From positions 1,922,001 to 1,986,000 of the forward strand of contig NZ_MVDG02000001.1 in assembly GCF_002008315.2 (NCBI RefSeq): a stretch of DNA of 64,000 bases. Reading direction: 5' to 3'. This document shows, in pieces, positions 51,183 through 60,472 of this stretch (the first letter of the stretch is position 1; each line of letters opens with the position of its first letter). The notes beneath the pieces are model-generated. The model saw nothing but the letters and a program-made list of their open reading frames with translations, did not search any database and was not told where the DNA came from. The DNA comes from Arthrobacter sp. KBS0703 (GTDB lineage Bacteria; Actinomycetota; Actinomycetes; Actinomycetales; Micrococcaceae). The translations under genes and the position numbers were made by a program.

Positions 51183-51983
51183 ATGGCCGCAGGCAACGAC
51201 CCGGATAAGGGCGTAGACGCACAGGGCGGAGGCGTCCAATCGGTGGACCGTGCCCTCCAGATCCTGGATATCCTTGCGCGTGAGGGTGATGCCGGCGTCA
51301 GTGAGATCGCTGAGGAGATGGGCGTCCACAAATCCACGGTATCCCGCCTGGTGGGGTCTCTGGTGGGCCGGGAACTGGTCCGCCAGAACAGCGAACGCGG
51401 CAAGTACCAGCTCGGCTTTGGAATCCTGCGACTGGCGTCGTCCATCCCAAGCCGATTGAGCGTGGTGCGTGAGGCTAGGGACGTCTTAGAGAGCCTCGCT
51501 GCGCGATACAAGGAAACAGTGAATTTGGCTGTCCTGCGATCGAATTACGCCGTCAACGTGGACCAGGCCATGGGCCCCTCCACGCTCGCAACCTACGACT
51601 GGGTCGGCAGCCTGACACCCCTTCATGCCACGTCGAGCGGCAAGGTTTTGCTTGCAGCCCTTCCGGCCGACGAAAGGGACACAATCCTCAAGACATTGGG
51701 CCTGCCAGCCCGCACCCCGCGTACCGTGACAAATCGTGCGCAACTGGAGAAGCAGCTGCTCGAAATTTCCCGGCAAGGCTATGCGGTCGTCCACGAGGAG
51801 TTCGAAATCGGCCTGTCAGCGGTCGCAGTTCCCATCAATAACCATATTGGGAATGTAATCGCCTCCGTGAGTATCTCCGGTCCTGCGTTCCGGTTCACTC
51901 CGGAAGAGGATCCCGGACTCATCGAGGGGCTCCGCGCGGCTGGACTGTCCATTAGCGCGAAAATGGGCTACAGACTCCGATAG
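51183..51983 (+). CDS. IclR-family transcriptional regulator (copy 2)
   Basis: The 266-residue protein has the winged helix DAGVSEIAEEMGVHKSTVSR and effector-domain blocks TYDWVGSLTPLHATSSGKVL, VHEEFEIGLSAVAVPINN and SVSISGPAFRFT. It is a near twin of the IclR at 10679, so both may read the same signal. It lies upstream of the BCCT transporter gene, just as the twin lies upstream of the ABC importer. Confidence 0.9.
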   Translation: MAAGNDPDKGVDAQGGGVQSVDRALQILDILAREGDAGVSEIAEEMGVHKSTVSRLVGSLVGRELVRQNSERGKYQLGFGILRLASSIPSRLSVVREARDVLESLAARYKETVNLAVLRSNYAVNVDQAMGPSTLATYDWVGSLTPLHATSSGKVLLAALPADERDTILKTLGLPARTPRTVTNRAQLEKQLLEISRQGYAVVHEEFEIGLSAVAVPINNHIGNVIASVSISGPAFRFTPEEDPGLIEGLRAAGLSISAKMGYRLR

Positions 51984-52977
51984 CCCCGACCGCAGTGGTC
52001 GGGTTTATCGGAGGGCAATTGGACGCACGGATATCTAGTCGAAATGAACGTCCCCTGCAACTTCCTGAGTACAGCGTGGAAAGCGTGATGTGGCGCTCGC
52101 TCGGAACAGTCCCCGCCCTTCGCCTAGATCTTTGATCCCATGGCTGGTGGCAGCGTTCGCGCGGTCAAAGTCTTGTTGGTTTACACGGTGGACGTTCTTT
52201 CCGCTCTTAACGACGCTGGTCAGGTACAACCAGTCACACTGGACGATAGCGTGGCCTGCAGCCACCGGGAAGCACTGCGGCATCTGCGGGAATTCGGCGT
52301 CCGTCAGCCAATAGGACTCCGGCAACCTCTCGGTCGGTCGTGTCGTTCGGGGGCGCCTGAGATAAGTTTGCTGCCTTTCGAGGTGTGGAGTGTCTCCACG
52401 GTGGTGCCCATGTGCAGGCAGGGGCGCGGAGAGGCAGCGAGCGACGCTTCAACGACAGCAAGCGTCCCCATATGTCACCCATCAGGTGCCTTCTACGCAA
52501 CAACATTCGCGATATGCAACAGCTGACATATCGCACGCTGCGTGTCAACGTTCCGGGCAAATCCGCGAAAACCCTTGACATCCGCTAATCTCAGGCGCAA
52601 CCTGTTGCTTAGTGCGATCACCGTTGAGTCATGCGGAACGATCCCGTCGCAACTCACTTGGCGCGAACCTAATTTCCTCAACAAAAAAGAGGTGCCCCAT
52701 GCTCAATGCCTGCCCGCTCAGTGAGCTCGCTCGCTGGCTGACGGCTATGTAGAGCACTGCTGGGTGGAGTGCCCGCTTCAGGCCTCTAGGATCAACCTCC
52801 GCACCAGAGCCCTGGGTGCGCCCCCGGCCAAACTGCCGATCCGCGCCCAGTGCAAATCATCGACGGCAACATCACCGTCCTTGAATCGGGGGGAGACCCA
52901 CAACATTCCCCCCGGGCTTACCCTCAAGGCCCTGTTTTAACCGCAAGCCCATCATCCGCCGAGCAAAGGATTCGCTC
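51984..52977. other. About 1 kb with no supported gene, before the BCCT gene
   Basis: On the minus strand at about 52234-52340 there is protein-like text, AGVLLADGRRIPADAAVLPG, of the type found in FAD oxidoreductases, but no start or cofactor loop, so it is at most a relic. A hairpin (ggggga/tcccc arms at about 52888-52911) lies upstream of the BCCT start. Confidence 0.4.
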
Positions 52978-55005
52978 ATGGCTATAAGCAATGACTTAAA
53001 ACCGTTAACCCCCGAGGAGTTGCCCGCCGACGACGCTTTGGCAGCAACTCCCCCCAACGAAGAGCCCGAAAGTACGCGAAAGACCAAAACAGTCATCGAT
53101 GTCCCCGCGGGAGAAAACACCAACCCCGCAGTCCTCGATCCGGAGGACGGAGCCGCGGAGGGCCTGCCGGACTCTGAAGAATACGAACAGATCCTGCAAG
53201 AGCTTCGAACTGCCAGGACCGAACACGCCGTTTCGGCACGCCGGAATATCAGACTTACGCTCGACAAAGTCACCTTCGGGATCACGGGCGCCATCGCCAT
53301 CGCCTTTGTGGTCTGGGGCTTTATCGGCCGTGACAGCCTCGCCTCGTCCTCCACTGTTGCCCTGAACTGGGTCATGGAGAACACCGGATGGCTCTTCATG
53401 CTCCTGGCCTCACTCTTCGTGGTCTTCGTCCTCTGGCTGGCCCTGGGCAAGTTCGGCAACATCCCGCTGGGCAAGGACGGCGAAAAACCCGAATTCCGCA
53501 CCGTCTCCTGGGTCTCCATGATGTTCGCCGCCGGCATGGGCATCGGCCTCATGTTCTACGGCGTGGCCGAACCGCTCTACCACTACATCTCTCCCCCGCC
53601 AGGAACCGTAGACGGCCGCACCCCAGCAGCCATCCAGACCGCCATGGCCACCTCCATCTTCCACTGGACCCTGCACCCCTGGGCCATGTACGCAGTGGTA
53701 GGCATCGCCATGGCCTACGGCACCTACCGCCTGGGCCGCCGCCAACTGATCTCTGTCGCCTTCACCTCACTCTTCGGCGCCAGGAGGGTCGAAGGGCCAA
53801 TCGGGAAATTCATCAACATCCTCGCCATCTTCGCCACCCTCTTCGGCACCGCCGCCTCCCTGGGCCTGGGCGCCCTCCAGATCGGCAGCGGCATGACCTC
53901 CAACGGCTGGTTCGGCGAAATCGGCACCCCCATCCTCGTCGGAATCGTCGCCGTCCTGACCTTATGCTTCGTCGCCTCGGCCGTCTCCGGCATCAGCCGC
54001 GGCATCCAGTGGCTCTCCAACATCAACATGGTCCTGGCCGTCGTCCTGGCACTCATTGTCTTCATCGCCGGCCCCACCCTGTTCATCCTCAACCTGATCC
54101 CCTCCTCCGTCGGCGACTACGTCCGCGACCTGGCCGAAATGTCCTCCCGGACCGAAGCGGTCGGCGATGAAGCACTGCGGAGCTGGATGACCAGCTGGAC
54201 CATCTTCTACTGGGCCTGGTGGATCTCCTGGACGCCCTTCGTCGGACTTTTCATCGCCCGCATCAGCCGCGGCCGCACCATCCGCCAGTTCGTCACCGGC
54301 GTCCTGCTGGTGCCCAGCGTCGTCAGCGTGATCTGGTTCGGTATCTTCGGCGGAGCCGCTTTCCACGTCCAGCAGGAAGCCGATAAGGCAGGCACCCCCG
54401 GGCTGGTAACCACCGTCAACGGAACACCCTCGGTCAACTTCGACGGAGCCCTCTTCGACCTGGTCAAAAACCTCTCCATGCCCGAATGGCTCACCGCAGC
54501 CGTCATCGTCCTGGCCATGGTCCTGGTCGCGATCTTCTTCATCACCGGCGCCGACGCGGCCTCCATCGTGATGGGATCCCTCAGCTCCAACGGCGCCGAA
54601 CACCCCCGCCGCGGAGTAGTCATCTTCTGGGGCAGCCTCACGGGCGCCGTGGCGGCGGTCATGCTCCTGGCCGGAGGCGACGAACCCTCCGAAGCCCTCG
54701 CCGGCCTACAACGCATCACCATCGTCGCAGCCCTGCCCTTCGTCATCGTCATGCTCCTGCTCTGCTTCGCCCTCGCCAAAGACCTACGCCGCGACCCCCT
54801 GTCCCTACGGCGGCGCCTGGCCACATCCGTCGTCGAACGCGCCATCCGCACCGGCGTCGAACAACACGGCGGCGTCCAATTCGACCTCGTCACGAAACAT
54901 GACTGCGCTGATTCATGCCCGGACCCGGACTCCCACCAGGGGGGCACCCACACCGGCAGCATCCCCACCGTCCAGGCCCGGCAAACGGACCGGGACAGAA
55001 AATAG
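52978..55005 (+). CDS. BCCT-family betaine/choline transporter
   Basis: The 675-residue membrane protein starts after aaagga. A cytoplasmic N-tail of about 90 acidic residues precedes about 12 membrane segments. Family motifs include AAGMGIGLMFYGVAEPLYHY, WTLHPWAMYAVVGIAMAYG, FYWAWWISWTPFVGLFIARI and SRGRTIRQFVTGVLL, with Trp residues that form the betaine cage. The C-tail is hydrophilic and likely senses osmotic or ionic change. Substrate betaine is from locus context. A tiny ORF follows, and a deleted second copy of this pair lies at 61889. Confidence 0.93.
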   Translation: MAISNDLKPLTPEELPADDALAATPPNEEPESTRKTKTVIDVPAGENTNPAVLDPEDGAAEGLPDSEEYEQILQELRTARTEHAVSARRNIRLTLDKVTFGITGAIAIAFVVWGFIGRDSLASSSTVALNWVMENTGWLFMLLASLFVVFVLWLALGKFGNIPLGKDGEKPEFRTVSWVSMMFAAGMGIGLMFYGVAEPLYHYISPPPGTVDGRTPAAIQTAMATSIFHWTLHPWAMYAVVGIAMAYGTYRLGRRQLISVAFTSLFGARRVEGPIGKFINILAIFATLFGTAASLGLGALQIGSGMTSNGWFGEIGTPILVGIVAVLTLCFVASAVSGISRGIQWLSNINMVLAVVLALIVFIAGPTLFILNLIPSSVGDYVRDLAEMSSRTEAVGDEALRSWMTSWTIFYWAWWISWTPFVGLFIARISRGRTIRQFVTGVLLVPSVVSVIWFGIFGGAAFHVQQEADKAGTPGLVTTVNGTPSVNFDGALFDLVKNLSMPEWLTAAVIVLAMVLVAIFFITGADAASIVMGSLSSNGAEHPRRGVVIFWGSLTGAVAAVMLLAGGDEPSEALAGLQRITIVAALPFVIVMLLLCFALAKDLRRDPLSLRRRLATSVVERAIRTGVEQHGGVQFDLVTKHDCADSCPDPDSHQGGTHTGSIPTVQARQTDRDRK

Positions 55006-55103
55006 ATTCACCCCCCCCACTCACAACCGCCCCGGTGGCACGCGGCATCCCAGCCCGTGCCACCCGGGCACACCCACACCAACGCACAACAAAGGTCACC
55101 CAC

Positions 55104-55289
55104 ATGTCCCAGCGCCACGACCAAGAGCAGACCCTCCGAATCAGCAGCGAAGGAAAGGAATCCGTAGACATCCAACTACAGTCCTCAAACCCAGTGACCG
55201 TTCGACTGCAACTGGACGGGGGCTGCAACTGCAACCACAACGAAAACCGCCCCGCCTCCTATATCGACAGCGACCTTGGCCCCCGCTGA
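55104..55289 (+). CDS. Small CxCxH protein downstream of BCCT (61 aa)
   Basis: The ATG at 55104 follows aaaggtcaccc. The protein is hydrophilic, beta-rich and ends in YIDSDLGPR. Residues 35-46 read LQLDGGCNCNHN: Cys41, Cys43 and His45 could bind a metal. It follows the BCCT gene by 98 bases, and a broken copy lies after the BCCT remnant at 62284, with the core VTVRLQLDGGCNC and SDLGP conserved. So the pairing is old and was probably selected. No family recognised. A metal-binding or regulatory partner of the transporter is conceivable; function unknown. Confidence 0.6.
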   Translation: MSQRHDQEQTLRISSEGKESVDIQLQSSNPVTVRLQLDGGCNCNHNENRPASYIDSDLGPR

Positions 55290-56059
55290 CAACGGCAGCA
55301 CCGGCCTGAGTAGTGGCTGGACGGCCCTAGTTGCAGCAGCCTGTGCGTATTCTAGGCATTCCGGATGGTGTCCCTGTTCGCCCGACTAATCGTTTCGCCA
55401 CGGTGATGATCTCTAGGCACGAAAGATGCCCGCGGGCTGCCAGTTGGCCAACCATGCCGCATCGGACACAACAGTCTTTCGGCCAGGGATGTTGCGTGCG
55501 CTCGTAGCATTGGCCAAGAGAACCGGCAGGTATCCTCCAGAACGTAGTAGGAATCAAACATTCGTGCTCTCAGCAACAGTCCGCGGTTCCCGTGGAGGTC
55601 TTCCTAGCCACGCCAGGCAGCGGGCCAAACTCGGCACCATTGACACATCGGCTCCATCCACGACAGACAGACAAATGTCATAAAGCGCTCGGACCACCCT
55701 TGGAACCAGACGCCTAGCAGCCCGGGCATTTTCGACCCTCACTGTGCGGGGCAGCCGCTGGCCCGTTAAGCAGAAAGCGCGCTGCGGTCCTCACGGCCTC
55801 CCGTCAACGTGCGGCCCCGGATTGCGCCCCGGGACGCCCAGGCCATCGCAATCACGGTCCCTGACCGCGAACCCGCATTAGCCAAACACCAACGCCCGCC
55901 TTCCATCTACGGAGGGCGGGCGTTGGGTCGTTAAGATACAGGTCCCTAGTGCTACTGGGCCCCTGTCGGCAGGCTAGTGAGCCATGCGACCAAGTCTTCA
56001 TTGCGATGGGTGGTTTCGTCATGCCGTAGCGTCGGGAGTGTCCGCAAACGGTGGATCCA
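55290..56059. other. Long gap with only debris
   Basis: No gene is supported. A hairpin with a perfect 12-bp stem lies at 55889-55926. Short open frames on both strands have no motif. Confidence 0.4.
55889..55926. terminator. Orphan hairpin, ccaacgcccgcc stem
   Basis: ccaacgcccgcc (55889-55900) pairs with ggcgggcgttgg (55915-55926). No intact gene flanks it; it may mark an element end or the terminator of a lost gene. Confidence 0.5.
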
Positions 56060-56175
56060 CGGTTGGCATAGTCCAGGAACGGCACGAACTCCCTCCGGGC
56101 GCTCTCCCACAGCCGGGCCACCGCCGGGCATCGCCGGCCCCACGTGGCCGAGACTTCCGCGAACCGTTCTTTTGG
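56060..56175 (-). pseudogene. IS256-family transposase remnant
   Basis: The minus strand reads KERFAEVSATWGRRCPAVAR and LWESARREFVPFLDY. This is a conserved stretch of IS256/mutator transposases before the final DDE region (usually YPA.xxLWExAWxEFxPFLDY). The rest of the gene is gone. Confidence 0.65.
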
Positions 56176-56309
56176 CCGCGGCCTCCGACGGCGCCGTGTA
56201 GACGGGACGCAGATCCCTCGAGTGCGGCGCAGAAGGCCGGCCGCGCGGACGCGTCGCCACCTTCTGGACCTCTGTCGGCCCGCAGGCAACGAATCACGGC
56301 CCTGCGATT

Positions 56310-57242
56310 TCAGAGATCGTCTTCGGGTCGGGCGGCGAGGATCCGTTTGGCTCTGACCTGCAGGATGCCGAGCGACTCCTGGATCAGGGGCGATGCGATG
56401 CTGCCCCTCCGGACCGCGGCGACAATGCGGCGCGAGGGCTTCCCTTTGCCCGTGATGCGCAGTCGAACCACGTTTTCGGCACTACGCAGGGGTGCCAGTC
56501 GCGGCAGCAGGCCCACGCCCAGCCCCGCACCAACGAAGGCGATCTGCGTTTCCCATTCAACGGCCTCATGGGCAATCCTCGGTGTCACCCCGACTGCCGT
56601 GAACGCTGCGGTGAACAGTGAATGGTAGGTGGACCCGGCGGCCTCAGTGATCCAGGGCTCCGACGCTAGCTCTTCGAGCGTCACCGTTTCCCGCGATGCC
56701 AACGGATGGTCGGAGGGAATGATCACATCCAGGGGATCGTCGAGCAGGACCATCTGCTCGAAGCGCGGATCGTCCTCAACATAGGTGTCGGACTGCATGG
56801 CGACGATGACCGCGAGGTCGATTCGCTCGGCAACCAACAAGTCGAAACAGCGGGCCGGATTGGCCTCAAGTACCTGCACCTCCAGCAGGGGTCGTGTTGA
56901 GCGCAGGGTGGCGGCCAGCGGCGCGAGCAACTGGGCGGCCGCCGTGGAGAATCCGCCAAGGCCAAAACGGGACGGCACTTGGTCGCCAGCCTCCATGGCC
57001 GCTGCGCGCAGGCGCTCCCATTCGGCAATGAGGGTGTCCGCGCCAGCCACGAGAAAGCGGCCCGTGGCGGTCAGCCGCACGCCCCGGCCGTCCTTCGTCA
57101 GCAGCTGCATTCCAAGCAGGCGCTGGAGCTCCCGCAATTGCGCGGAGACGGCAGAGGGGGAATAACCCGTGAGCTCCGCCGTTGCGCCAATGGTGCCGCA
57201 CCGGGCAAACACCCGAAGTGTGATGAGTCTCGCATCAATCAT
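56310..57242 (-). CDS. LysR-family regulator, divergent from the Rieske pair
   Basis: The start at 57242 (MIDARLITLRVFARCGTIGA) fits the family N-terminus and gives 310 residues; a longer reading adds 44 unlike residues. The helix-turn-helix is ATAELTGYSPSAVSAQLREL. The C-terminal substrate domain has FGLGGFSTAAAQLLAPLAAT and VPLLDDPLDVIIPSDHPLA-like text. It faces the glycine betaine demethylase genes across a 161-bp region and is the obvious local regulator. A TGCAC-N5-GTGCA site overlaps its start. Confidence 0.88.
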   Translation of the reverse strand: MIDARLITLRVFARCGTIGATAELTGYSPSAVSAQLRELQRLLGMQLLTKDGRGVRLTATGRFLVAGADTLIAEWERLRAAAMEAGDQVPSRFGLGGFSTAAAQLLAPLAATLRSTRPLLEVQVLEANPARCFDLLVAERIDLAVIVAMQSDTYVEDDPRFEQMVLLDDPLDVIIPSDHPLASRETVTLEELASEPWITEAAGSTYHSLFTAAFTAVGVTPRIAHEAVEWETQIAFVGAGLGVGLLPRLAPLRSAENVVRLRITGKGKPSRRIVAAVRRGSIASPLIQESLGILQVRAKRILAARPEDDL

Positions 57243-57256
57243 GCACCTATTGTGCA
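57242..57256. promoter_or_regulatory. LysR-type inverted repeat TGCAC-N5-GTGCA
   Basis: tgcac (57242-57246) and gtgca (57252-57256) overlap the regulator start in the divergent region. LysR proteins bind such T-N11/13-A palindromes and often repress themselves from a site like this. Confidence 0.55.
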
Positions 57257-57403
57257 CGGTTATCTTCCAAATGTTGCGCTTTTGTTGCTGTTCAATCGTC
57301 CCTAATCTCATGAGTACAAGGTTTTTGACAACGCCGCTCGCACCCCGTGCAGCCGTGGTCCCGACGAAACACACACTTACCCACGCCTCCCGGGAGGAAA
57401 CAC

Positions 57404-58705
57404 ATGTCTGCTCCAGTCTTGCCCCTCAACTCACGCGGAAAACTCGCTTCATCCTTGCCTGCAGAGCAGCTGGCGGAAATCAGCGGGTTGTTCGAGTTCC
57501 GGCGCAAGGGATATTCCCTCGATGCCCCCTTCTACACCGATCCCACGATTTTCAAAATCGACATGGAAGCCATTTTTGGCCAGCACTGGATCTTTGCCGC
57601 CAGCATCGCCGAACTGCCGGAGCCGGGCGACTACGTTACCGTCGACTACGGGCCCTACTCCCTGATCGTGCTGCGTAACGACGATGGCGGCGTGAACGTC
57701 CTGCACAACGTATGCCGGCACCGCGGCGCCCGCGTCCTGACCGAGCCCGCTGGGTCAACAGGAAACCTGGTCTGCGGCTACCACTCTTGGACGTACTCCC
57801 CGGAGGGCAATCTGATCCATGCTTCGGCGCCGGGGGAAACCAAGTTCGACAAGGGCTGTTTCGGCCTCAAGCGCGCACACAGCCGCGTGGTCGCCGGGCT
57901 CATCTTCGTCTGCATTGCCGACGAACCGCCAACCGACTTCGACGAAACCTCAAAGATCTTCGAGCCATACCTCGCGCCCCACGATCTGTCGAAGACTAAA
58001 GTCGCCTACCAGCAGAACATCATCGAGGAGGGCAACTGGAAGCTCGTCATGGAGAACAACCGTGAGTGCTACCACTGCGACGGACACCCGGAGCTCGCCT
58101 GTTCCCTCTTTCCCACCTGGGGACTGACGGAGGGCCTGATCCCGGCCCATCTCGAAGAAGTGTGGGACCGCAACAAGGAAGCCCAGTCCTCGCTCGAGGA
58201 GCGTTGCCGCCGCTATGGCCTTCCCTACGAAGTGGTGGAGGAGCTCGACACACGCATCGCCGGAATCCGCATCTCACGTGAATCGCTCGATGGAGAGGGC
58301 GAATCGTTCTCGCCCGATGGGCGCAGACTCTCCAAGAAGCTGCTCGGTGACTTGCCGGACTTCCGCCTTGGCCGCTGCTCGATGCACCTGCAGCCCAACA
58401 GCTGGTTCCACTTCCAGAGCGACCACGTCATCACGTTCGGCGTCTTTCCCGTCAACGAACACCAGACCCTGGTACGCACCACCTGGCTGGTAGCTGACGA
58501 CGCCGTGGAAGGCGTTGACTACGATCTGGACAAACTCACCTACACCTGGAAGCAGACAAACCTGCAGGACAAGGCGTTCGTGGAGTTGTGCCAGCAGGGT
58601 GCCGGAAGCCCGGCCTACGAGCCCGGCCCGTACATGAAGAGTGAGTACCAGGTGGAGGCGTTCATCAACTGGTACGTGCAGCGCGTGCAGGAGCACTTGG
58701 CATGA
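57404..58705 (+). CDS. gbcA: Rieske oxygenase, glycine betaine demethylase type (large subunit)
   Basis: The ATG after gggaggaaac gives 433 residues. The Rieske cluster has CRH (VCRHRGARVL) and CGYH (LVCGYHSWTY), about 20 residues apart as in the family. The mononuclear iron site is visible in NNRECYHCDGHPEL. The family of GbcA and stachydrine demethylase removes methyl groups from betaines with O2, giving dimethylglycine plus formaldehyde. It is followed by its reductase with an ATGA overlap. Choice of betaine as substrate rests on the locus. Confidence 0.87.
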   Translation: MSAPVLPLNSRGKLASSLPAEQLAEISGLFEFRRKGYSLDAPFYTDPTIFKIDMEAIFGQHWIFAASIAELPEPGDYVTVDYGPYSLIVLRNDDGGVNVLHNVCRHRGARVLTEPAGSTGNLVCGYHSWTYSPEGNLIHASAPGETKFDKGCFGLKRAHSRVVAGLIFVCIADEPPTDFDETSKIFEPYLAPHDLSKTKVAYQQNIIEEGNWKLVMENNRECYHCDGHPELACSLFPTWGLTEGLIPAHLEEVWDRNKEAQSSLEERCRRYGLPYEVVEELDTRIAGIRISRESLDGEGESFSPDGRRLSKKLLGDLPDFRLGRCSMHLQPNSWFHFQSDHVITFGVFPVNEHQTLVRTTWLVADDAVEGVDYDLDKLTYTWKQTNLQDKAFVELCQQGAGSPAYEPGPYMKSEYQVEAFINWYVQRVQEHLA

Positions 58706-60117
58706 TTGAACTCCTCAGAGAGACGACAATCCAGGAGCCACAGCGCATTCGCGGTCTTGAGATGCCGTGGAACAGGGTAATGGGCAGCACCGAGGCACCC
58801 GCCCGTGCTGCCCGTGCACTGGGCCCCTGGCATCCACAGGAGTTCATGGCCGAATGTGTGGAGACCGTTCCCGAGGCGGGCGGCTTGATGACCTTCGTGT
58901 TCCGCCGCTGCGACGGTGCGCCCCTGGCGTTCCGTGCGGGCCAGTATGTGAACGTCGCGTTTCCGGTGAACGGCGAGGACCAGGATCCCGTGGACCGCAG
59001 CTATTCGCTGTCCAGTTCCCCAACCGAGCCGTGGACCTTCAACATCAGCGTCAAACGCGACCCCACAGGACTGGTTTCACCGTGGGTGCACGAGAATGTC
59101 AAACCCGGCACCGTCCTCGAGATGCTCGGACCGGTCGGCGCATTCCACTTGCCGGATGCCGACCGGCGGGCGCGGTACCTCTTGCTGGCCGCCGGCGCAG
59201 GAATTACCCCCATCATGTCCATGGTGCGGACCATTCACTCCTTGCCCGGACAGGCCGATGTTGTGGTGCTCTATCACGGAGCGGAGGCCGGAGGCTTTGC
59301 CTTCCACCAGGAGCTGGCCTACATCGCCTCCGTGGACTCGCGCATCAAGGTCTTCTACTCCTTGGGTGACCGCAGCAAACCCGAGGGGTGGGAAGGGCTC
59401 AGCGGAAGGCTGACGGCAGCCATGCTGGACGAGGTGGCCCCCGACGCCAACGGCCGCCAGGTCTATGCCTGCGGCCCCGAGGGTTACTTGAACACCGCCA
59501 CCGAGCTCCTAGGGAAGGTTGGCGTCGACGACACCTCCATTTACATGGAATTCTTCTCGGGAGACCGTCAGACTCTCCTTGAATACCAGGCGGAGCTCGC
59601 GCTGGCAGTGGACATTGCCGAAGAAATCGCCGAGGAAATCGCCGATTCCGCCGAGGGCTACTACGAAAGCCAGCCCACGGCGTTCGGGCTCTACGAGCCC
59701 GGCTACGACGCCGAGGGGCCCCTTAAGGCCACGGGGCTGCCGCTGGAAACCGTCGACCCGGACGCATCCAGTTCCGATGCCTCCTACGGCAGCTCGGGCA
59801 TGGGGCAAGAGACCGATTCCCCTGATGCCTCGAGCTTCGACACGGTGGGAACAGGCAGCCTGACCCTGTCCTTCATGCGCACTGGCATCAACGTGCGGAT
59901 CGACCCCACGGAACACATCCTCGGTGTGGCCCAGCGTGCGGGCGTCAGGATCGGCGCGAACTGCCAGGAAGGCATGTGCGGCTCCTGCAAGGTCGTCAAG
60001 CTTTCCGGGGAGGTCGAGATGAACCACCAAGGAGGGATCCGGGCACGGGAAATCGATGCAGGGAAGTTCCTGCCGTGCTGCTCCACAGCGCGGACCGATT
60101 TGGTGATCGATGCGTAG
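58702..60117 (+). CDS. gbcB: Ferredoxin reductase partner of the Rieske oxygenase
   Basis: The 471-residue electron-transfer protein has an FAD domain (RSYSLSSSPTEPWTFNISVK), an NAD domain (LLAAGAGITPIMSMVRTIHS; VYACGPEGYL) and a C-terminal plant-type [2Fe-2S] domain (GANCQEGMCGSCKVVK; FLPCCSTAR). Between NAD and ferredoxin domains (about residues 295-385) lies an unusual acidic, Ser-rich linker with AEEIAEEIADSAEGYYES and DASSSDASYGSSG. GbcB proteins are usually nearer 370 residues, so the linker is extra. Confidence 0.88.
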   Translation: MIELLRETTIQEPQRIRGLEMPWNRVMGSTEAPARAARALGPWHPQEFMAECVETVPEAGGLMTFVFRRCDGAPLAFRAGQYVNVAFPVNGEDQDPVDRSYSLSSSPTEPWTFNISVKRDPTGLVSPWVHENVKPGTVLEMLGPVGAFHLPDADRRARYLLLAAGAGITPIMSMVRTIHSLPGQADVVVLYHGAEAGGFAFHQELAYIASVDSRIKVFYSLGDRSKPEGWEGLSGRLTAAMLDEVAPDANGRQVYACGPEGYLNTATELLGKVGVDDTSIYMEFFSGDRQTLLEYQAELALAVDIAEEIAEEIADSAEGYYESQPTAFGLYEPGYDAEGPLKATGLPLETVDPDASSSDASYGSSGMGQETDSPDASSFDTVGTGSLTLSFMRTGINVRIDPTEHILGVAQRAGVRIGANCQEGMCGSCKVVKLSGEVEMNHQGGIRAREIDAGKFLPCCSTARTDLVIDA

Positions 60118-60472
60118 CCCCTTCCAGCTGCTCTAGGCCTGTAGGGATTGAAGGCACGGCAAGAATACAAGTGCGAGAATGCCACGTGTGGCTTTTCGCT
60201 TGCCTCCTATGGATCCGCGGGCTCCCCCGCGCACCTCATGCATTCCCGAGACATAGACGCACCAACCGGATCGCGGCGTGTGCGATTACGATGCCGCCCA
60301 CCAGCTCCCCATCCATCGCTACAGCCGGCCGTCGTGGCCCCATGACGATATGCACTGTAAGTAGCAATTGACCCAACTTCCTTCAGGAAGACTGACAACA
60401 ACGACCTCAGAGACAATCGGATGCGACCAGCCTCACCGTGAGGGTTCGATCGCCAACCATAGGAGCCATTCA
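60118..60472. other. Leader region before the second formaldehyde dehydrogenase
   Basis: No gene is supported. The plus strand has a short Cys-containing frame (YKCENATCGFSLASYG) without a start or ribosome site. The dehydrogenase ribosome site (aggagcc) ends the region. Confidence 0.4.
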
